64,000 nucleotides of DNA, from positions 1 to 64,000 of the forward strand of contig NZ_JACJSD010000011.1 of assembly GCF_014697615.1 (NCBI RefSeq), given 5' to 3'. Shown one piece after another: positions 25,666 to 35,041 of this stretch (positions are counted from its first letter, which is position 1; every line of letters begins with the position of its first letter). The position numbers were made by a program, and so were the translations under genes. The notes beneath the pieces were generated by a model that was given only the letters and a program-made list of their open reading frames with translations, was not told the DNA's origin and did no database searches. This stretch comes from Nostoc sp. FACHB-280 (GTDB lineage: Bacteria > Cyanobacteriota > Cyanobacteriia > Cyanobacteriales > Nostocaceae).

Positions 25666-28005
25666 ATGCCACAATATTTTGGAAAACTCCCGACTACTAA
25701 CCAACCTTGGCAACAAGTTGGTAGGGTCGAATCAGTTCATCAGCAAGAAAATATTATTAATTTGATATGTGATAATTCACGCATCAGCCTTAGCATCCTG
25801 GCAGCAAATTTAATTCGAGTACGTTTTACACCCACGGGCGAATTTTTACCCCGTCGTAATTGGGCAGTAAATGTTGATGATGGAGAATGGGAACAAATAC
25901 CTTTTGAAGTACAAGAAACCGAAACAACTTTAGAAATTACAACAGCAAAAATTCGCGTCTTGATTCAAAAGCAAAATTTTCATCTTAGCTGTTTTGATTT
26001 AGCAAATCGTCCTTTTGCCGAAGATGCAGAGATGGGAATTGGTTGGCGTTTAGGTGCAGTTGCAGGCTGGAAGCAAATTGCAGCCAATGAACATTTTGTT
26101 GGTTTTGGTGAACGTACAGGCTTTTTAGATAAACTCAGTCAAGTTAAAACCAATTGGACAACTGATGCTTTAGATTACGATGCACTCACTGATGAAATGT
26201 ACCAAGCAATTCCATTTTTTATGGCTTTGCGTCCCAATCTTGGTTATGGCATTTTTTTCAATACTACCTTCTGGAGTCAATTTGATATCGGTGCAGCCCA
26301 ACCGGGTGTGTGGAAAATGGAAACTCGCGGTGGTGAGTTGGACTATTACATTATCTATGGCCCTGAACCTGCCGAAATTCTTCATACTTATACTCAGTTA
26401 ACAGGGAGAATGCCTTTACCGCCTAAATGGGCTTTAGGATATCACCAATGTCGTTGGAGTTATGAATCTGAAAATGTGGTGCGAGAATTAGCTCAGGAAT
26501 TTCGCCAGCGTCGCATACCTTGTGATGTGATTCACTTGGATATCGACTATATGCGCGGTTATCGGGTGTTTACTTGGAGTCCCACACGCTTTCCCAACCC
26601 AGAAAAATTAATTGCTGATTTAGCAAAAGATGGCTTTAAAACAGTCACAATTATTGACCCTGGGGTTAAGTATGAACCAGAAGCAGATTATCCGGTTTTT
26701 GACCAAGGATTAGACCACGATTATTTTGTGCGAAAAGTTGATGGAAGTTTGTTTCACGGTTATGTTTGGCCGGAAAAAGCTGTATTTCCTGATTTTATGC
26801 GTGCTGATGTACGTCATTGGTGGGGGAATCTGCACAAAAGTCTGACAGATATTGGTGTGGCAGGAATTTGGAATGATATGAATGAACCTGCTATTGATAG
26901 TCGTCCTTTTGGGGATGGTGGGGAGAAGATTTGGTTTCCCTTGGATGCGCCGCAAGGAGAGGAAGGGGAAAATGCAACTCATACTGAAGTGCATAATTTG
27001 TATGGGTTGATGATGGCAAAAGCTTGTTTTGAGGGATTGCAACAACATCGTCAACAAGAGCGTTCTTTTGTATTAACTCGTTCTGGTTACGCTGGTGTGC
27101 AGCGTTGGTCTGCGGTGTGGATGGGCGATAACCATTCTTTGTGGGAACATTTGGAAATGTCCCTACCCATGCTGTGCAATATGGGACTTTCGGGTGTGGG
27201 GTTTGTGGGTTGTGATATTGGCGGATTTGCGGGAAACGCGACGGCGGAACTATTTGCGCGGTGGATGCAGGTGGGAATGCTGTACCCGTTGATGCGTGGT
27301 CATTCGGCTATGTCTACGGCGCGTCATGAACCTTGGGTATTTGGCGATCGCACTGAAAATATCTGTAGAGAATATATTAATCTGCGTTACCAGCTTTTGC
27401 CTTACATTTACAGTTTATTTTGGGAAGCTGCGACCACAGGCGCACCAATTTTAAGACCTTTACTTTACCATTTTCCCAACGATCCCCAAACCTACACTCT
27501 TTATGATCAAGTTCTGTTAGGTGATTCACTCATGGCTGCACCAATTTATCGCCCTGGGGTGGAACATCGAGTAGTGTATTTACCCGCAGGGACTTGGTAT
27601 GACTGGTGGAGTGGCGAATCTTATCAAGGTGAAACTCATATTCTTGCCCATGCACCTTTAGAAAAAATGCCGCTTTATGTGCGTGGTGGAGGGGTGATTC
27701 CTATGCAGCCTGTGATGCAATATGTAGACGAATTTCCCTCTGATGAACTGCGCTTGCGGGTTTGGCCTGGTAATAGTGTATATAGTTTTTATGAAGACGA
27801 TGGACAAACATTTGAGTATCGCCATCAAAATTTTTCTCTCAGAAAAATTACTGTACTTACAGATACTAATCAAACAATAGTCAACATCAGCACCAGCCAA
27901 GGCAACTGGATACCTCCACAGCGACAAATAATTGTGGAACTTGTAGGTGTAGGCCAGCAGCAATTTTTAGATGATGGTCAACAACGAAGCTTGTCATTTT
28001 ATTAG
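25666..28005 (+). CDS. Glycoside hydrolase family 31 alpha-glucosidase
   Basis: The 779-residue protein is a full-length GH31 enzyme. It has an N-terminal beta-sandwich (about 1-240), a TIM barrel with the catalytic nucleophile in GIWNDMNEPA (Asp404) and the acid/base Asp in WMGDNHS (Asp488), and C-terminal beta domains (PLYVRGGGVIPMQP; YEDDG). It should release glucose from alpha-glucosides from the non-reducing end. No signal peptide is seen, so a cytoplasmic role in glycogen or maltooligosaccharide turnover is likely. The segment DVIHLDIDYMRGYRVFTWSP is typical of bacterial alpha-glucosidase II relatives. Confidence 0.92.
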   Translation: MPQYFGKLPTTNQPWQQVGRVESVHQQENIINLICDNSRISLSILAANLIRVRFTPTGEFLPRRNWAVNVDDGEWEQIPFEVQETETTLEITTAKIRVLIQKQNFHLSCFDLANRPFAEDAEMGIGWRLGAVAGWKQIAANEHFVGFGERTGFLDKLSQVKTNWTTDALDYDALTDEMYQAIPFFMALRPNLGYGIFFNTTFWSQFDIGAAQPGVWKMETRGGELDYYIIYGPEPAEILHTYTQLTGRMPLPPKWALGYHQCRWSYESENVVRELAQEFRQRRIPCDVIHLDIDYMRGYRVFTWSPTRFPNPEKLIADLAKDGFKTVTIIDPGVKYEPEADYPVFDQGLDHDYFVRKVDGSLFHGYVWPEKAVFPDFMRADVRHWWGNLHKSLTDIGVAGIWNDMNEPAIDSRPFGDGGEKIWFPLDAPQGEEGENATHTEVHNLYGLMMAKACFEGLQQHRQQERSFVLTRSGYAGVQRWSAVWMGDNHSLWEHLEMSLPMLCNMGLSGVGFVGCDIGGFAGNATAELFARWMQVGMLYPLMRGHSAMSTARHEPWVFGDRTENICREYINLRYQLLPYIYSLFWEAATTGAPILRPLLYHFPNDPQTYTLYDQVLLGDSLMAAPIYRPGVEHRVVYLPAGTWYDWWSGESYQGETHILAHAPLEKMPLYVRGGGVIPMQPVMQYVDEFPSDELRLRVWPGNSVYSFYEDDGQTFEYRHQNFSLRKITVLTDTNQTIVNISTSQGNWIPPQRQIIVELVGVGQQQFLDDGQQRSLSFY

Positions 28006-28348
28006 CGAGAAATCTGAGATTAAATGTTGTAACAATTGTGGAGATAGGAAACAATAAAAGCTCCGTCAAAATTAATATTATGTCAGATTAATTAGTTATG
28101 ATTCCCCAAATGATTGCACTTCACCCCCGTTCATGGCAAAGGGAGACGAAGCAAAGCTTTGTCTGGGTGAAGTCGAAAGCTTTTCGTAAGTAATCAAGCG
28201 GACATAATACAACTCTGAGTTTTATTATATATAGGTAAAAGATTGCTCATTTCTTGTCATATCAAAGACGCACAATACAAGATGTAAAGGCACGCAGCAG
28301 CGCAATTTCAGCAAGTTATTCTAGTTAAAGATGCGGTAAAAAATATCA
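28006..28348. other. Intergenic, 343 nt, with a nested hairpin repeat
   Basis: A 9-bp inverted repeat (acttcaccc / gggtgaagt, 28118-28126 and 28165-28173) encloses a second near-palindrome around gcaaagctttg. It looks like a dispersed palindromic repeat rather than a simple terminator, because no T-run follows. The remaining DNA is AT-rich and without ORFs. Confidence 0.5.
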
Positions 28349-31300
28349 ATGTTAAACAGCAACCGCTTGCAAATGCAAAATGCACGGAATTCAACAGTAG
28401 TTAAGGTTGCAGCAGCGATCGCCACCTGCATCGGTAGTTTTGTACTGCTTGGGTGGATGTTCGACATTGGATTTCTCAAAATGGGGAACAACCCCAGGTT
28501 GTTTACCATGAAAGCGAACACAGCATTATGTTTTATCTTATTAGGTGTGTCGCTGTGGTTGCTACAAATCAACAAAAATCAAACAGCCAAGCGCAAACAG
28601 CAAGTTTATTTCTGGTTAGCGAGAGTATTTAGTTTCATCCCCATAATTATTGGCTTACTCACAATCATTCAATATTTATTTGGCTGGAATTTTGGTATTG
28701 ATCAGCTGCTGTTTCGAGATACACAAAATTCTGTTCTGTCATTTTATCCCGGACGCATGGGAATCAACGCCGCCATTAACTTTTTCTGTTTGGGCTGTGC
28801 ATTAGAAATTTTGATCTATCCAAGACACCATCGCCACTATTGGTATAGTCAAATTCTGACTCTCATGGCTGGCGTAATTTCTTTAGAAGCACTCATTGGT
28901 TACACCTACAATATCAAAATTCTCTACAGCTTGTTTCTGAATGGCACACCAATGGCGTTACACACAGTGTTAATATTTAGTGTGCTGTGTATAGGAAGTC
29001 TCTGGTCAAATACTGACCAAGGATTTATGCGTGTCATTACCAGTGAAAGTTATGGCGGTTTACTGGCACGTCGTTTATTAATAGGTGCGATCGCTGTACC
29101 TTTATTATTAGGCTGGTTAATTGTTCAAGGTCAACAAGCAGGACATTATAATCCAGCTTTTGCCATAGCAATTTTTGCCCTAATTTTGACTATTATTTTT
29201 ACCTTGTTAATTTGGCAATGTGCGGTTGTAGTAGAAAAGCTGTGTTTCAAGAATGAACACACGCAAACAGCACTGAGAGTATATGAAGAAAAACTTAAAA
29301 GTTTCGTAGATGCAAACATCATTGGAATTGTGTTGGGTGATATTTATGGCAATATTCACCAAGCCAATGATGAATTTCTCAGAATGGTTGGTTATACTCG
29401 CGCAGATTTAGTTGCAGGTGAATTAAAACGAGACAAAATTACACTACCAGAGTATCTGGATTTAGATGCACAAGCGATCGCCGAAGCCCAAAGTAATGCT
29501 AATGGCGCTTGTACACCATACAAAAAAGCATATCTCCGCCAAGATGGTCATCGCATACCTGTGTTAGTTGGTTATGTTCTCGTGGGAGAAAAAAGGGAAG
29601 AATCTGTAGCCTTTATTCTGGACTTAACGGAACGTCAACAAGCACAAGAACAAATTCTCCAACTCAATCGAGATTTACAACGGCGAGTTGTTGAACTACA
29701 AACCTTATTAGATGTGATTCCTATAGGAATTGGTATTGCGGAAGATCCTGAATGCAGAAATATTCGCGTTAACCCTTGTTTAGCCAAGCAACTGGGTATC
29801 TCCACAGATGTGAATGCTTCTCTAACTGCGCCTACCGCAGAACGACCCAACACATTTAAAGTCTACAGCGAAGGCCGAGAATTATCGCCAGAAGAACTAC
29901 CAATGCAGTATGCAGCCACGCATGGTGTAGAAGTTCTCGATTTGGAAGTGGATGTGGTTCATGAAAATGGCCGAGTCACCAACTTATTAGAATATGTTGC
30001 ACCGTTGTTTGATGAAGAAGGCAACACCAGAGGTTGTATTGGGGCATTTTTAGATATTACTATTCGCAAGCAAGCCGAAGAATCACAGCAAAAGCAACGC
30101 AAATGGCTGGAAGATGTGTTAAATCTTATGCCTAGACCATTGCTGTTGATTGAACCTGGAACAGCAAAGGTGACATTTGCCAATCGCACAGCCAATGAGT
30201 TAGCAGGTGGTGAATTTCCCCAGGGCATACCAGCCGAAGAATATCACACAGCATATTATTATACAGATGCTACAGGCGATCGCATCCCCAATGAGCAAAT
30301 GCCAGGGGTACGTGTTGCCCGTGGCGAACGTTTGAATGGTATGGAAGTAGATTGGCATACCAGCAAAGATACATACTCTTTATTAATTTTTGCGGATACG
30401 TTGCCAGCAATGCACGGTTATCCAGCTACCTGCATATTAGTATTCCAAGATATTACTAAACTTAAGCAAGCAGAAAAAGCATTATCACTAGGTAATCAAA
30501 GGTTGCAATTACTATTTAGTACCGCCAGTGCCTTATTATCTAGCCAGCAACCAATAGCACTAATTGACAATGTTTTCTCTCACTTGCAAGAACAAATTAG
30601 TTTAGATGTTTACTTCAACTTCTTGATTGAGGATAATTCGCAAATAATGCGTCTCGTTTCCTATGGAGGCGTGACAGCAGAAATCGCTAAAGAAATTGAG
30701 TTTTTAGAATTTGGACAAGCAGTCTGTGGTACAGTTGCCCAATATCGCCAATCAATTTATGTCGAAAACGTCCAGCAATCAACTGACCCTAAAACAGCAT
30801 TAATTCGTTCTTTCGGTGTTAAGGCTTACTTCAGTTACCCCTTAATCGCCCAAGGCAAGTTGTTCGGTACTCTTTCTTTTGGTAGTTGCAGTCGTAATTT
30901 TTTCACCGAAAATCAAAGAAGTATGATGCAGGCGGTTTGTGATCAAATTGCGATCGCAATGGAACGTGCAAGTTTAATTACTTCCTTGCAGCAGCAAACC
31001 GAGCAGTTGCAGCAAGCCAACCGAATGAAAGATGAGTTTTTAGCTATACTTTCCCACGAATTGCGATCGCCCCTCAACGCAATTCTCGGCTGGGCGCAAC
31101 TACTACGCAGTCGCAAACTCAACGAAACTCAAATTGGTAAGGCGCTAGAAACCATAGAACGGAATGCGAGGACGCAAACCCAAATGATTGAAGACTTACT
31201 CGATATCTCCAGGATGATTCGCGGTAAGTTACGGCTAAAAGTCGCTACCTGTAATTTAATCACTATTATTGAATCCACAATTGAAACTGTTACTTTAGCC

Positions 31301-32179
31301 GCCCAAGCCAAAGAAATCGAGTTGCAATTTGCATGGGCGAATCATGAGAAATCACAATTTTTAATTTCTGGTGATAGCGATCGCATACAACAAATTATCT
31401 GGAATTTGCTATCAAACGCCATTAAGTTTACACCCCAAGGTGGCAAAGTAGAAATTAGACTTGCCAGAATTGTTGGTCATATTTCCGAATCTATCAGTTA
31501 CGCCCAAGTTCAAATTATAGATACAGGTATAGGAATTAACGGCGAATTTCTTCCTTACGTATTCGACCGCTTTCGTCAAGCCGACAGTTCCAGCACCAGG
31601 GCGCACGGTGGCTTAGGGTTAGGGTTAGCAATTGTACGTCACTTAGTAGAGTTACACGGTGGTACTATCACTGTCGATAGCCCCGGAGAAGGGCAAGGTA
31701 CAACCTTTACAGTCAAATTACCCTTACTACTACCCAACAAAGAAACCATATCTGCACCAGTCAGCCTAAATACTGATGTTTTACCTGCGTCTCCCTCCCT
31801 AGCTGGTGTGCGCGTCTTGGTTGTAGATGACGAAGCCGACACCAGGGAGTACATATCCACAGTATTGCAACAATGTCAAGCCCAAGTACAAACCGTTGGC
31901 TCAGTCCCAGAAGCATTGCAAATGATTGCTCAGTGGCAACCCGATGTGTTAGTTAGTGATATTGGGATGCCCGGTGAAGATGGCTATTCATTAATTCGGC
32001 AATTGCGATCGCAACCTCCAGAACAAGGCGGTAAAATTCCCGCCGCCGCCCTTACAGCCTACGCCAGAACCGAAGACCGAATGCGTGCTATTCAAGAAGG
32101 TTTTCAACTACATCTACCTAAACCCATCGAACCAGCTGAATTAGCTACAGTAGTCGCCAGCTTAGTCGGTAGAAGTTGA
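28349..32179 (+). CDS. Membrane-bound hybrid histidine kinase (PAS-PAS-PAS-GAF-HisKA-HATPase-REC)
   Basis: The 1276-residue protein starts with about eight transmembrane helices (residues 15-300), a MASE-like sensor region. Three PAS-like domains follow (about 305-430, FVDANIIGIVLGDIYGNIHQANDE; about 450-575; about 585-710), then a GAF domain (about 720-880), HisKA with the phospho-acceptor His903 (FLAILSHELRSPLNAILGW), HATPase_c (N box NLLSNAIKFTPQGG; G box LGLGLAIVRHLVELHGG) and a receiver domain (VRVLVVDDEADTREY, phospho-acceptor Asp1204 in VSDIGMPGEDG). It should autophosphorylate and pass phosphate to its own receiver. The signal is unknown. No response regulator gene is adjacent. Confidence 0.93.
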   Translation: MLNSNRLQMQNARNSTVVKVAAAIATCIGSFVLLGWMFDIGFLKMGNNPRLFTMKANTALCFILLGVSLWLLQINKNQTAKRKQQVYFWLARVFSFIPIIIGLLTIIQYLFGWNFGIDQLLFRDTQNSVLSFYPGRMGINAAINFFCLGCALEILIYPRHHRHYWYSQILTLMAGVISLEALIGYTYNIKILYSLFLNGTPMALHTVLIFSVLCIGSLWSNTDQGFMRVITSESYGGLLARRLLIGAIAVPLLLGWLIVQGQQAGHYNPAFAIAIFALILTIIFTLLIWQCAVVVEKLCFKNEHTQTALRVYEEKLKSFVDANIIGIVLGDIYGNIHQANDEFLRMVGYTRADLVAGELKRDKITLPEYLDLDAQAIAEAQSNANGACTPYKKAYLRQDGHRIPVLVGYVLVGEKREESVAFILDLTERQQAQEQILQLNRDLQRRVVELQTLLDVIPIGIGIAEDPECRNIRVNPCLAKQLGISTDVNASLTAPTAERPNTFKVYSEGRELSPEELPMQYAATHGVEVLDLEVDVVHENGRVTNLLEYVAPLFDEEGNTRGCIGAFLDITIRKQAEESQQKQRKWLEDVLNLMPRPLLLIEPGTAKVTFANRTANELAGGEFPQGIPAEEYHTAYYYTDATGDRIPNEQMPGVRVARGERLNGMEVDWHTSKDTYSLLIFADTLPAMHGYPATCILVFQDITKLKQAEKALSLGNQRLQLLFSTASALLSSQQPIALIDNVFSHLQEQISLDVYFNFLIEDNSQIMRLVSYGGVTAEIAKEIEFLEFGQAVCGTVAQYRQSIYVENVQQSTDPKTALIRSFGVKAYFSYPLIAQGKLFGTLSFGSCSRNFFTENQRSMMQAVCDQIAIAMERASLITSLQQQTEQLQQANRMKDEFLAILSHELRSPLNAILGWAQLLRSRKLNETQIGKALETIERNARTQTQMIEDLLDISRMIRGKLRLKVATCNLITIIESTIETVTLAAQAKEIELQFAWANHEKSQFLISGDSDRIQQIIWNLLSNAIKFTPQGGKVEIRLARIVGHISESISYAQVQIIDTGIGINGEFLPYVFDRFRQADSSSTRAHGGLGLGLAIVRHLVELHGGTITVDSPGEGQGTTFTVKLPLLLPNKETISAPVSLNTDVLPASPSLAGVRVLVVDDEADTREYISTVLQQCQAQVQTVGSVPEALQMIAQWQPDVLVSDIGMPGEDGYSLIRQLRSQPPEQGGKIPAAALTAYARTEDRMRAIQEGFQLHLPKPIEPAELATVVASLVGRS

Positions 32180-32456
32180 CCGAAGAAGCAGGGGAGCAAG
32201 CCTGCGAGCGTCATTGTGAATTGACAATATCGGCTTTGCCTAAATTTTAATTCTTTTCGCAACCTACTCCTGCGGAAATTACTGCTCAGAAATTGTACTT
32301 ATATTTAGGACTAATCATTACCAAAGATTAATGTCCGGTTTACGGTTTTTTTATCTCTCCTTATTAAACCGGATTTATATTTCATTCGCTAACTTTTCTT
32401 TTATTTCTGTATTGCCTACAGAAATCATTTTGTTTTGCCTAAATAAGTAACTACAA

Positions 32457-33308
32457 ATGAAAAAGTCTAAATTTGCCAAACTGATTCTACCTATTGCCTT
32501 ACCAGCAGTATTTTTTGCTATCTTTAATAGCTCGCAAAAGCCACTTACTGCTCAAAACTCCAGTGTTCATTTAACAATGGGAAACCCAAGTGGTGCGACA
32601 AATAGTGGTACCACAAGCAATAACTTATTATTAGTTAAACCCCAGTATGTAACTTCACATAACTGTGCCAAAGGAATCCCAAATTGGGTAAGTTGGCAAT
32701 TAAACTCATCATGGTTAGGTAGTGCGCCACGCCAAGATGATTTTCGTGCAAATACTACCTTACCTTCTGGATGCTATCGAGTTACTAATAGTAGTTACAC
32801 AGGTAGCGGCTTTGATAGAGGACACATGGCTCCTTCCGCCGATAGAACTAATACAATTACTAATAATTCTGCTACCTTCTTAATGACAAATATCATTCCT
32901 CAAGCTCCTGATAATAATCAGGGTGTCTGGGCAAATCTCGAAGATTATTCTAGAAGTTTAGTTACTCAAGGTAAAGAACTTTATATTATTGCTGGTGGTT
33001 ACGGCACTGGTGGAATAGGATCAAGCGGTAGTCGCACTACTATTGATAGTGGTCGAGTCACGGTTCCCGCCAGAACTTGGAAGGTTATTGTAGTTTTAGA
33101 TAGGCCAGGTTTAGGAGTTAATGGCGTAACTAATGCTACTAGGGTAATTGCTGTTGATATACCCAATGAACAGGGCGTGAGAAATGCAAATTGGAGAAAT
33201 TATAGAGTGAGTGTTGATACTTTGGAATCAAGAACTGGGTACGATTTCCTTTCTCAAGTTTCCACCTCTATTCAAAGTACGATTGAGGCTAGAGTCGATA
33301 ATTTATAA
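32457..33308 (+). CDS. nucA: Secreted sugar-non-specific DNA/RNA endonuclease NucA
   Basis: The 283-residue protein has an N-terminal signal peptide (about 1-33, cleavage near LTAQNSS) and the betabetaalpha-Me nuclease domain with the DRGH active site (Asp120-Arg-Gly-His123, in SGFDRGHMAPSADRTNT) and the metal-site region FLMTNIIPQAPDNNQGVWANLEDY. The overall pattern closely follows Anabaena NucA (HLTMGNPSGAT, VSWQLNSSWLG, SLVTQGKELYIIAG, SVDTLESRTGYDFLS). It should degrade DNA and RNA outside the cytoplasm. The inhibitor gene nuiA lies immediately downstream in convergent orientation. Confidence 0.95.
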   Translation: MKKSKFAKLILPIALPAVFFAIFNSSQKPLTAQNSSVHLTMGNPSGATNSGTTSNNLLLVKPQYVTSHNCAKGIPNWVSWQLNSSWLGSAPRQDDFRANTTLPSGCYRVTNSSYTGSGFDRGHMAPSADRTNTITNNSATFLMTNIIPQAPDNNQGVWANLEDYSRSLVTQGKELYIIAGGYGTGGIGSSGSRTTIDSGRVTVPARTWKVIVVLDRPGLGVNGVTNATRVIAVDIPNEQGVRNANWRNYRVSVDTLESRTGYDFLSQVSTSIQSTIEARVDNL

Positions 33309-33378
33309 AGATAGTTATTTGCATTCACACTCAGTTGTTTTAGTGTGTATTATTTGCAGCAGTTTGTATATTAGTGGA

Positions 33379-33406
33379 GTAGAGACGTTACATGTAACGT
33401 CTCTAC
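33379..33406. repeat. Perfect 28-bp palindrome between nucA and nuiA
   Basis: The arms gtagagacgttaca and tgtaacgtctctac are exact reverse complements with no loop. It lies between the convergent nucA and nuiA genes. It may act as a bidirectional terminator or be a dispersed palindromic element of the gtagagacg family seen in cyanobacteria. No clear T-run follows. Confidence 0.75.
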
Positions 33407-33466
33407 ATAATGATTTTGGTTGTTACCATTGGCGAAGTTTGTTCAACCCTACAACTTATGCTGAAA

Positions 33467-33868
33467 TTATGTTTCAATAACTTTTGTAGAAATTCCCGCT
33501 AAATCACCAGCAGGAGTTTTACCAATAATATAAACATCAATATCTATCGTCCCTAAACGATAAACTTTGATATCTGTGAGATTATTTTTGAGTGTTTGGA
33601 CTAAAGATTGAAATTTCTGTACATCTTGTCTTTGAATGTCATCGTGCCATTCTTTTTCTTCAGCTAAGTTACGAAAAAAATAATCTAGTTCTACTATTTC
33701 TATAGGCGTTTCTACGGGATGATTTGTTAGCTGAAGCAGTTTTTGATTAGTTAAACTTTCTTGACCTTCTCCAGACCAAAAAACAACTGCAAATGGAAAT
33801 TCCGATTCACTCATCATCAGCAGACTATGAGAAGTTTGCTGGAGACTTTGTATAACATTATTAGTCAT
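33467..33868 (-). CDS. nuiA: NuiA nuclease inhibitor
   Basis: The 133-residue protein matches the Anabaena NuiA pattern: LLMMSESEFPFAVVFWSGE near the start, QKFQSLVQTLKNNLTDIKVYRLGTIDIDVYIIG in the middle and the conserved end KTPAGDLAGISTKVIET. In the known NucA-NuiA complex the C-terminal Thr/Glu segment and an N-terminal Glu of the SESE motif contact the nuclease active-site metal; both are present here. It lacks a signal peptide, so it protects the cytoplasm from NucA before export. It is convergent with nucA, separated by 158 nt holding a palindrome. Confidence 0.93.
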   Translation of the reverse strand: MTNNVIQSLQQTSHSLLMMSESEFPFAVVFWSGEGQESLTNQKLLQLTNHPVETPIEIVELDYFFRNLAEEKEWHDDIQRQDVQKFQSLVQTLKNNLTDIKVYRLGTIDIDVYIIGKTPAGDLAGISTKVIET

Positions 33869-34039
33869 ATAATTGAGCCAGGAATAATAAACTAAAGCCT
33901 TAGAAATTACAACATATCTAGAATAATTTTCTCAAATTTTAACACTATTCTAAGAACTGGTGCGATCGCTCAATTTTTATGTCAGCATATTGAGTTTTCT
34001 GGCAACAGTCTCTACAAAATAGGTAAGAATTATACTTTG

Positions 34040-34450
34040 ATGAGCAATGAGGTTTTGAATATGTCACCTTGGACTAGTCTGATTACTGTTTTAACACTAC
34101 TGCTGTACTCAGTCATCACAATTAATGTTGGTCGAGCTAGAGCAAAATATAAAGTTATGCCTCCCCAAATGACAGGCGATCTCAACTTTGAAAGAGTGCT
34201 AAGGGTTCAGCAAAATACTCTAGAACAAACTATTTTATTTCTCCCTGGCTTATGGTTGTTTTCTGTTTACATAAATCCATTATGGGGAGCAGTAATTGGT
34301 GCTATTTGGCTCATAGGTCGCATTGTCTACGCTTGGGGATACTATCAAGCCGCAGAAAAACGAATGATTGGTTTTGCCATTACTACTATGAGTGGAACAG
34401 TGCTACTTTTAGGTTCGCTAATTGGCATTATTCTCGCTTTAGTGAAGTGA
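34040..34450 (+). CDS. MAPEG-family membrane protein
   Basis: The 136-residue protein has four hydrophobic helices and the MAPEG signature FERVLRVQQNTLEQTILFLPGLWLFS, followed by GAIWLIGRIVYAWGYYQAAEKR. MAPEG proteins are glutathione-dependent membrane enzymes or relatives; the bacterial forms are mostly uncharacterised. The frame begins with TTG-ATG; ATG 34040 is used, while ATG 34061 (product MSPWTSLITVL) is also possible because a gagg site lies 8 nt before it. It stands alone. Confidence 0.85.
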   Translation: MSNEVLNMSPWTSLITVLTLLLYSVITINVGRARAKYKVMPPQMTGDLNFERVLRVQQNTLEQTILFLPGLWLFSVYINPLWGAVIGAIWLIGRIVYAWGYYQAAEKRMIGFAITTMSGTVLLLGSLIGIILALVK

Positions 34451-35041
34451 TAAACTAAGTAGATTATTGTAAATAATTGTATTTAGGGAAAAGCAGGAGA
34501 TAGGAGGCAGAAGGAAATAGGATTTTAGCTTAATTAGCCTTTCTTAATATAGTTTGGTTTTTCCCACCGACTTACTTAGTGTAGAGCCTTAATCTTTAAA
34601 CTATAAGTAGGGTGAGCATTTTCAGTAAAAATCTCGATAAACATAAAACATATTTAGTGAATGCTCACCTCAAATATACTTAATTTTTGTAAAAATCAAA
34701 CATCAAAACTGGATAAAACTGATATAACCACTTGTCTGAAAATTGACTATAAATTTATCAAAAATCTTGATAACGACCGATATAAACAAGCATACAATTA
34801 TCCTGTATTTGCCTTTTCCTTTGCCCATAGGCTAGACAGGTCTTGTTTGTATAGCCCCAGACTTTCAATATAAAGGGTTTATTTCATACTTGATAAATAT
34901 TCTCATAATCTAGTCACATGAAAGCTATAATCCTGGCAGGAAGAGAAACTCAGTAGAACTGTTAAAAAAATATTTTGATGTTAAACAAGACAAGTTTAAG
35001 GGAATACTAAGTGCAGTTAAAATACTCCCACTATAACTGCA
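34451..35041. other. Intergenic, 591 nt, with a shared repeat at 34845-34866
   Basis: The segment gtttgtatagccccagactt recurs in inverted orientation at 45254-45274 and in part at 45529-45540. A 70-codon frame at 34661-34873 has no family resemblance and is not called. Otherwise the region is AT-rich, upstream of the multi-kinase gene; no clear promoter was identified. Confidence 0.5.

Noticed and set aside
28349-32179. A partner response regulator next to the hybrid kinase
   Set aside because: Neighbouring genes are GH31 and nucA; no separate receiver or output-domain gene is adjacent.
34661-34873. 70-codon frame upstream of the multi-kinase gene
   Set aside because: No family resemblance, runs through a dispersed repeat at its 3' end and lacks a convincing ribosome-binding site.
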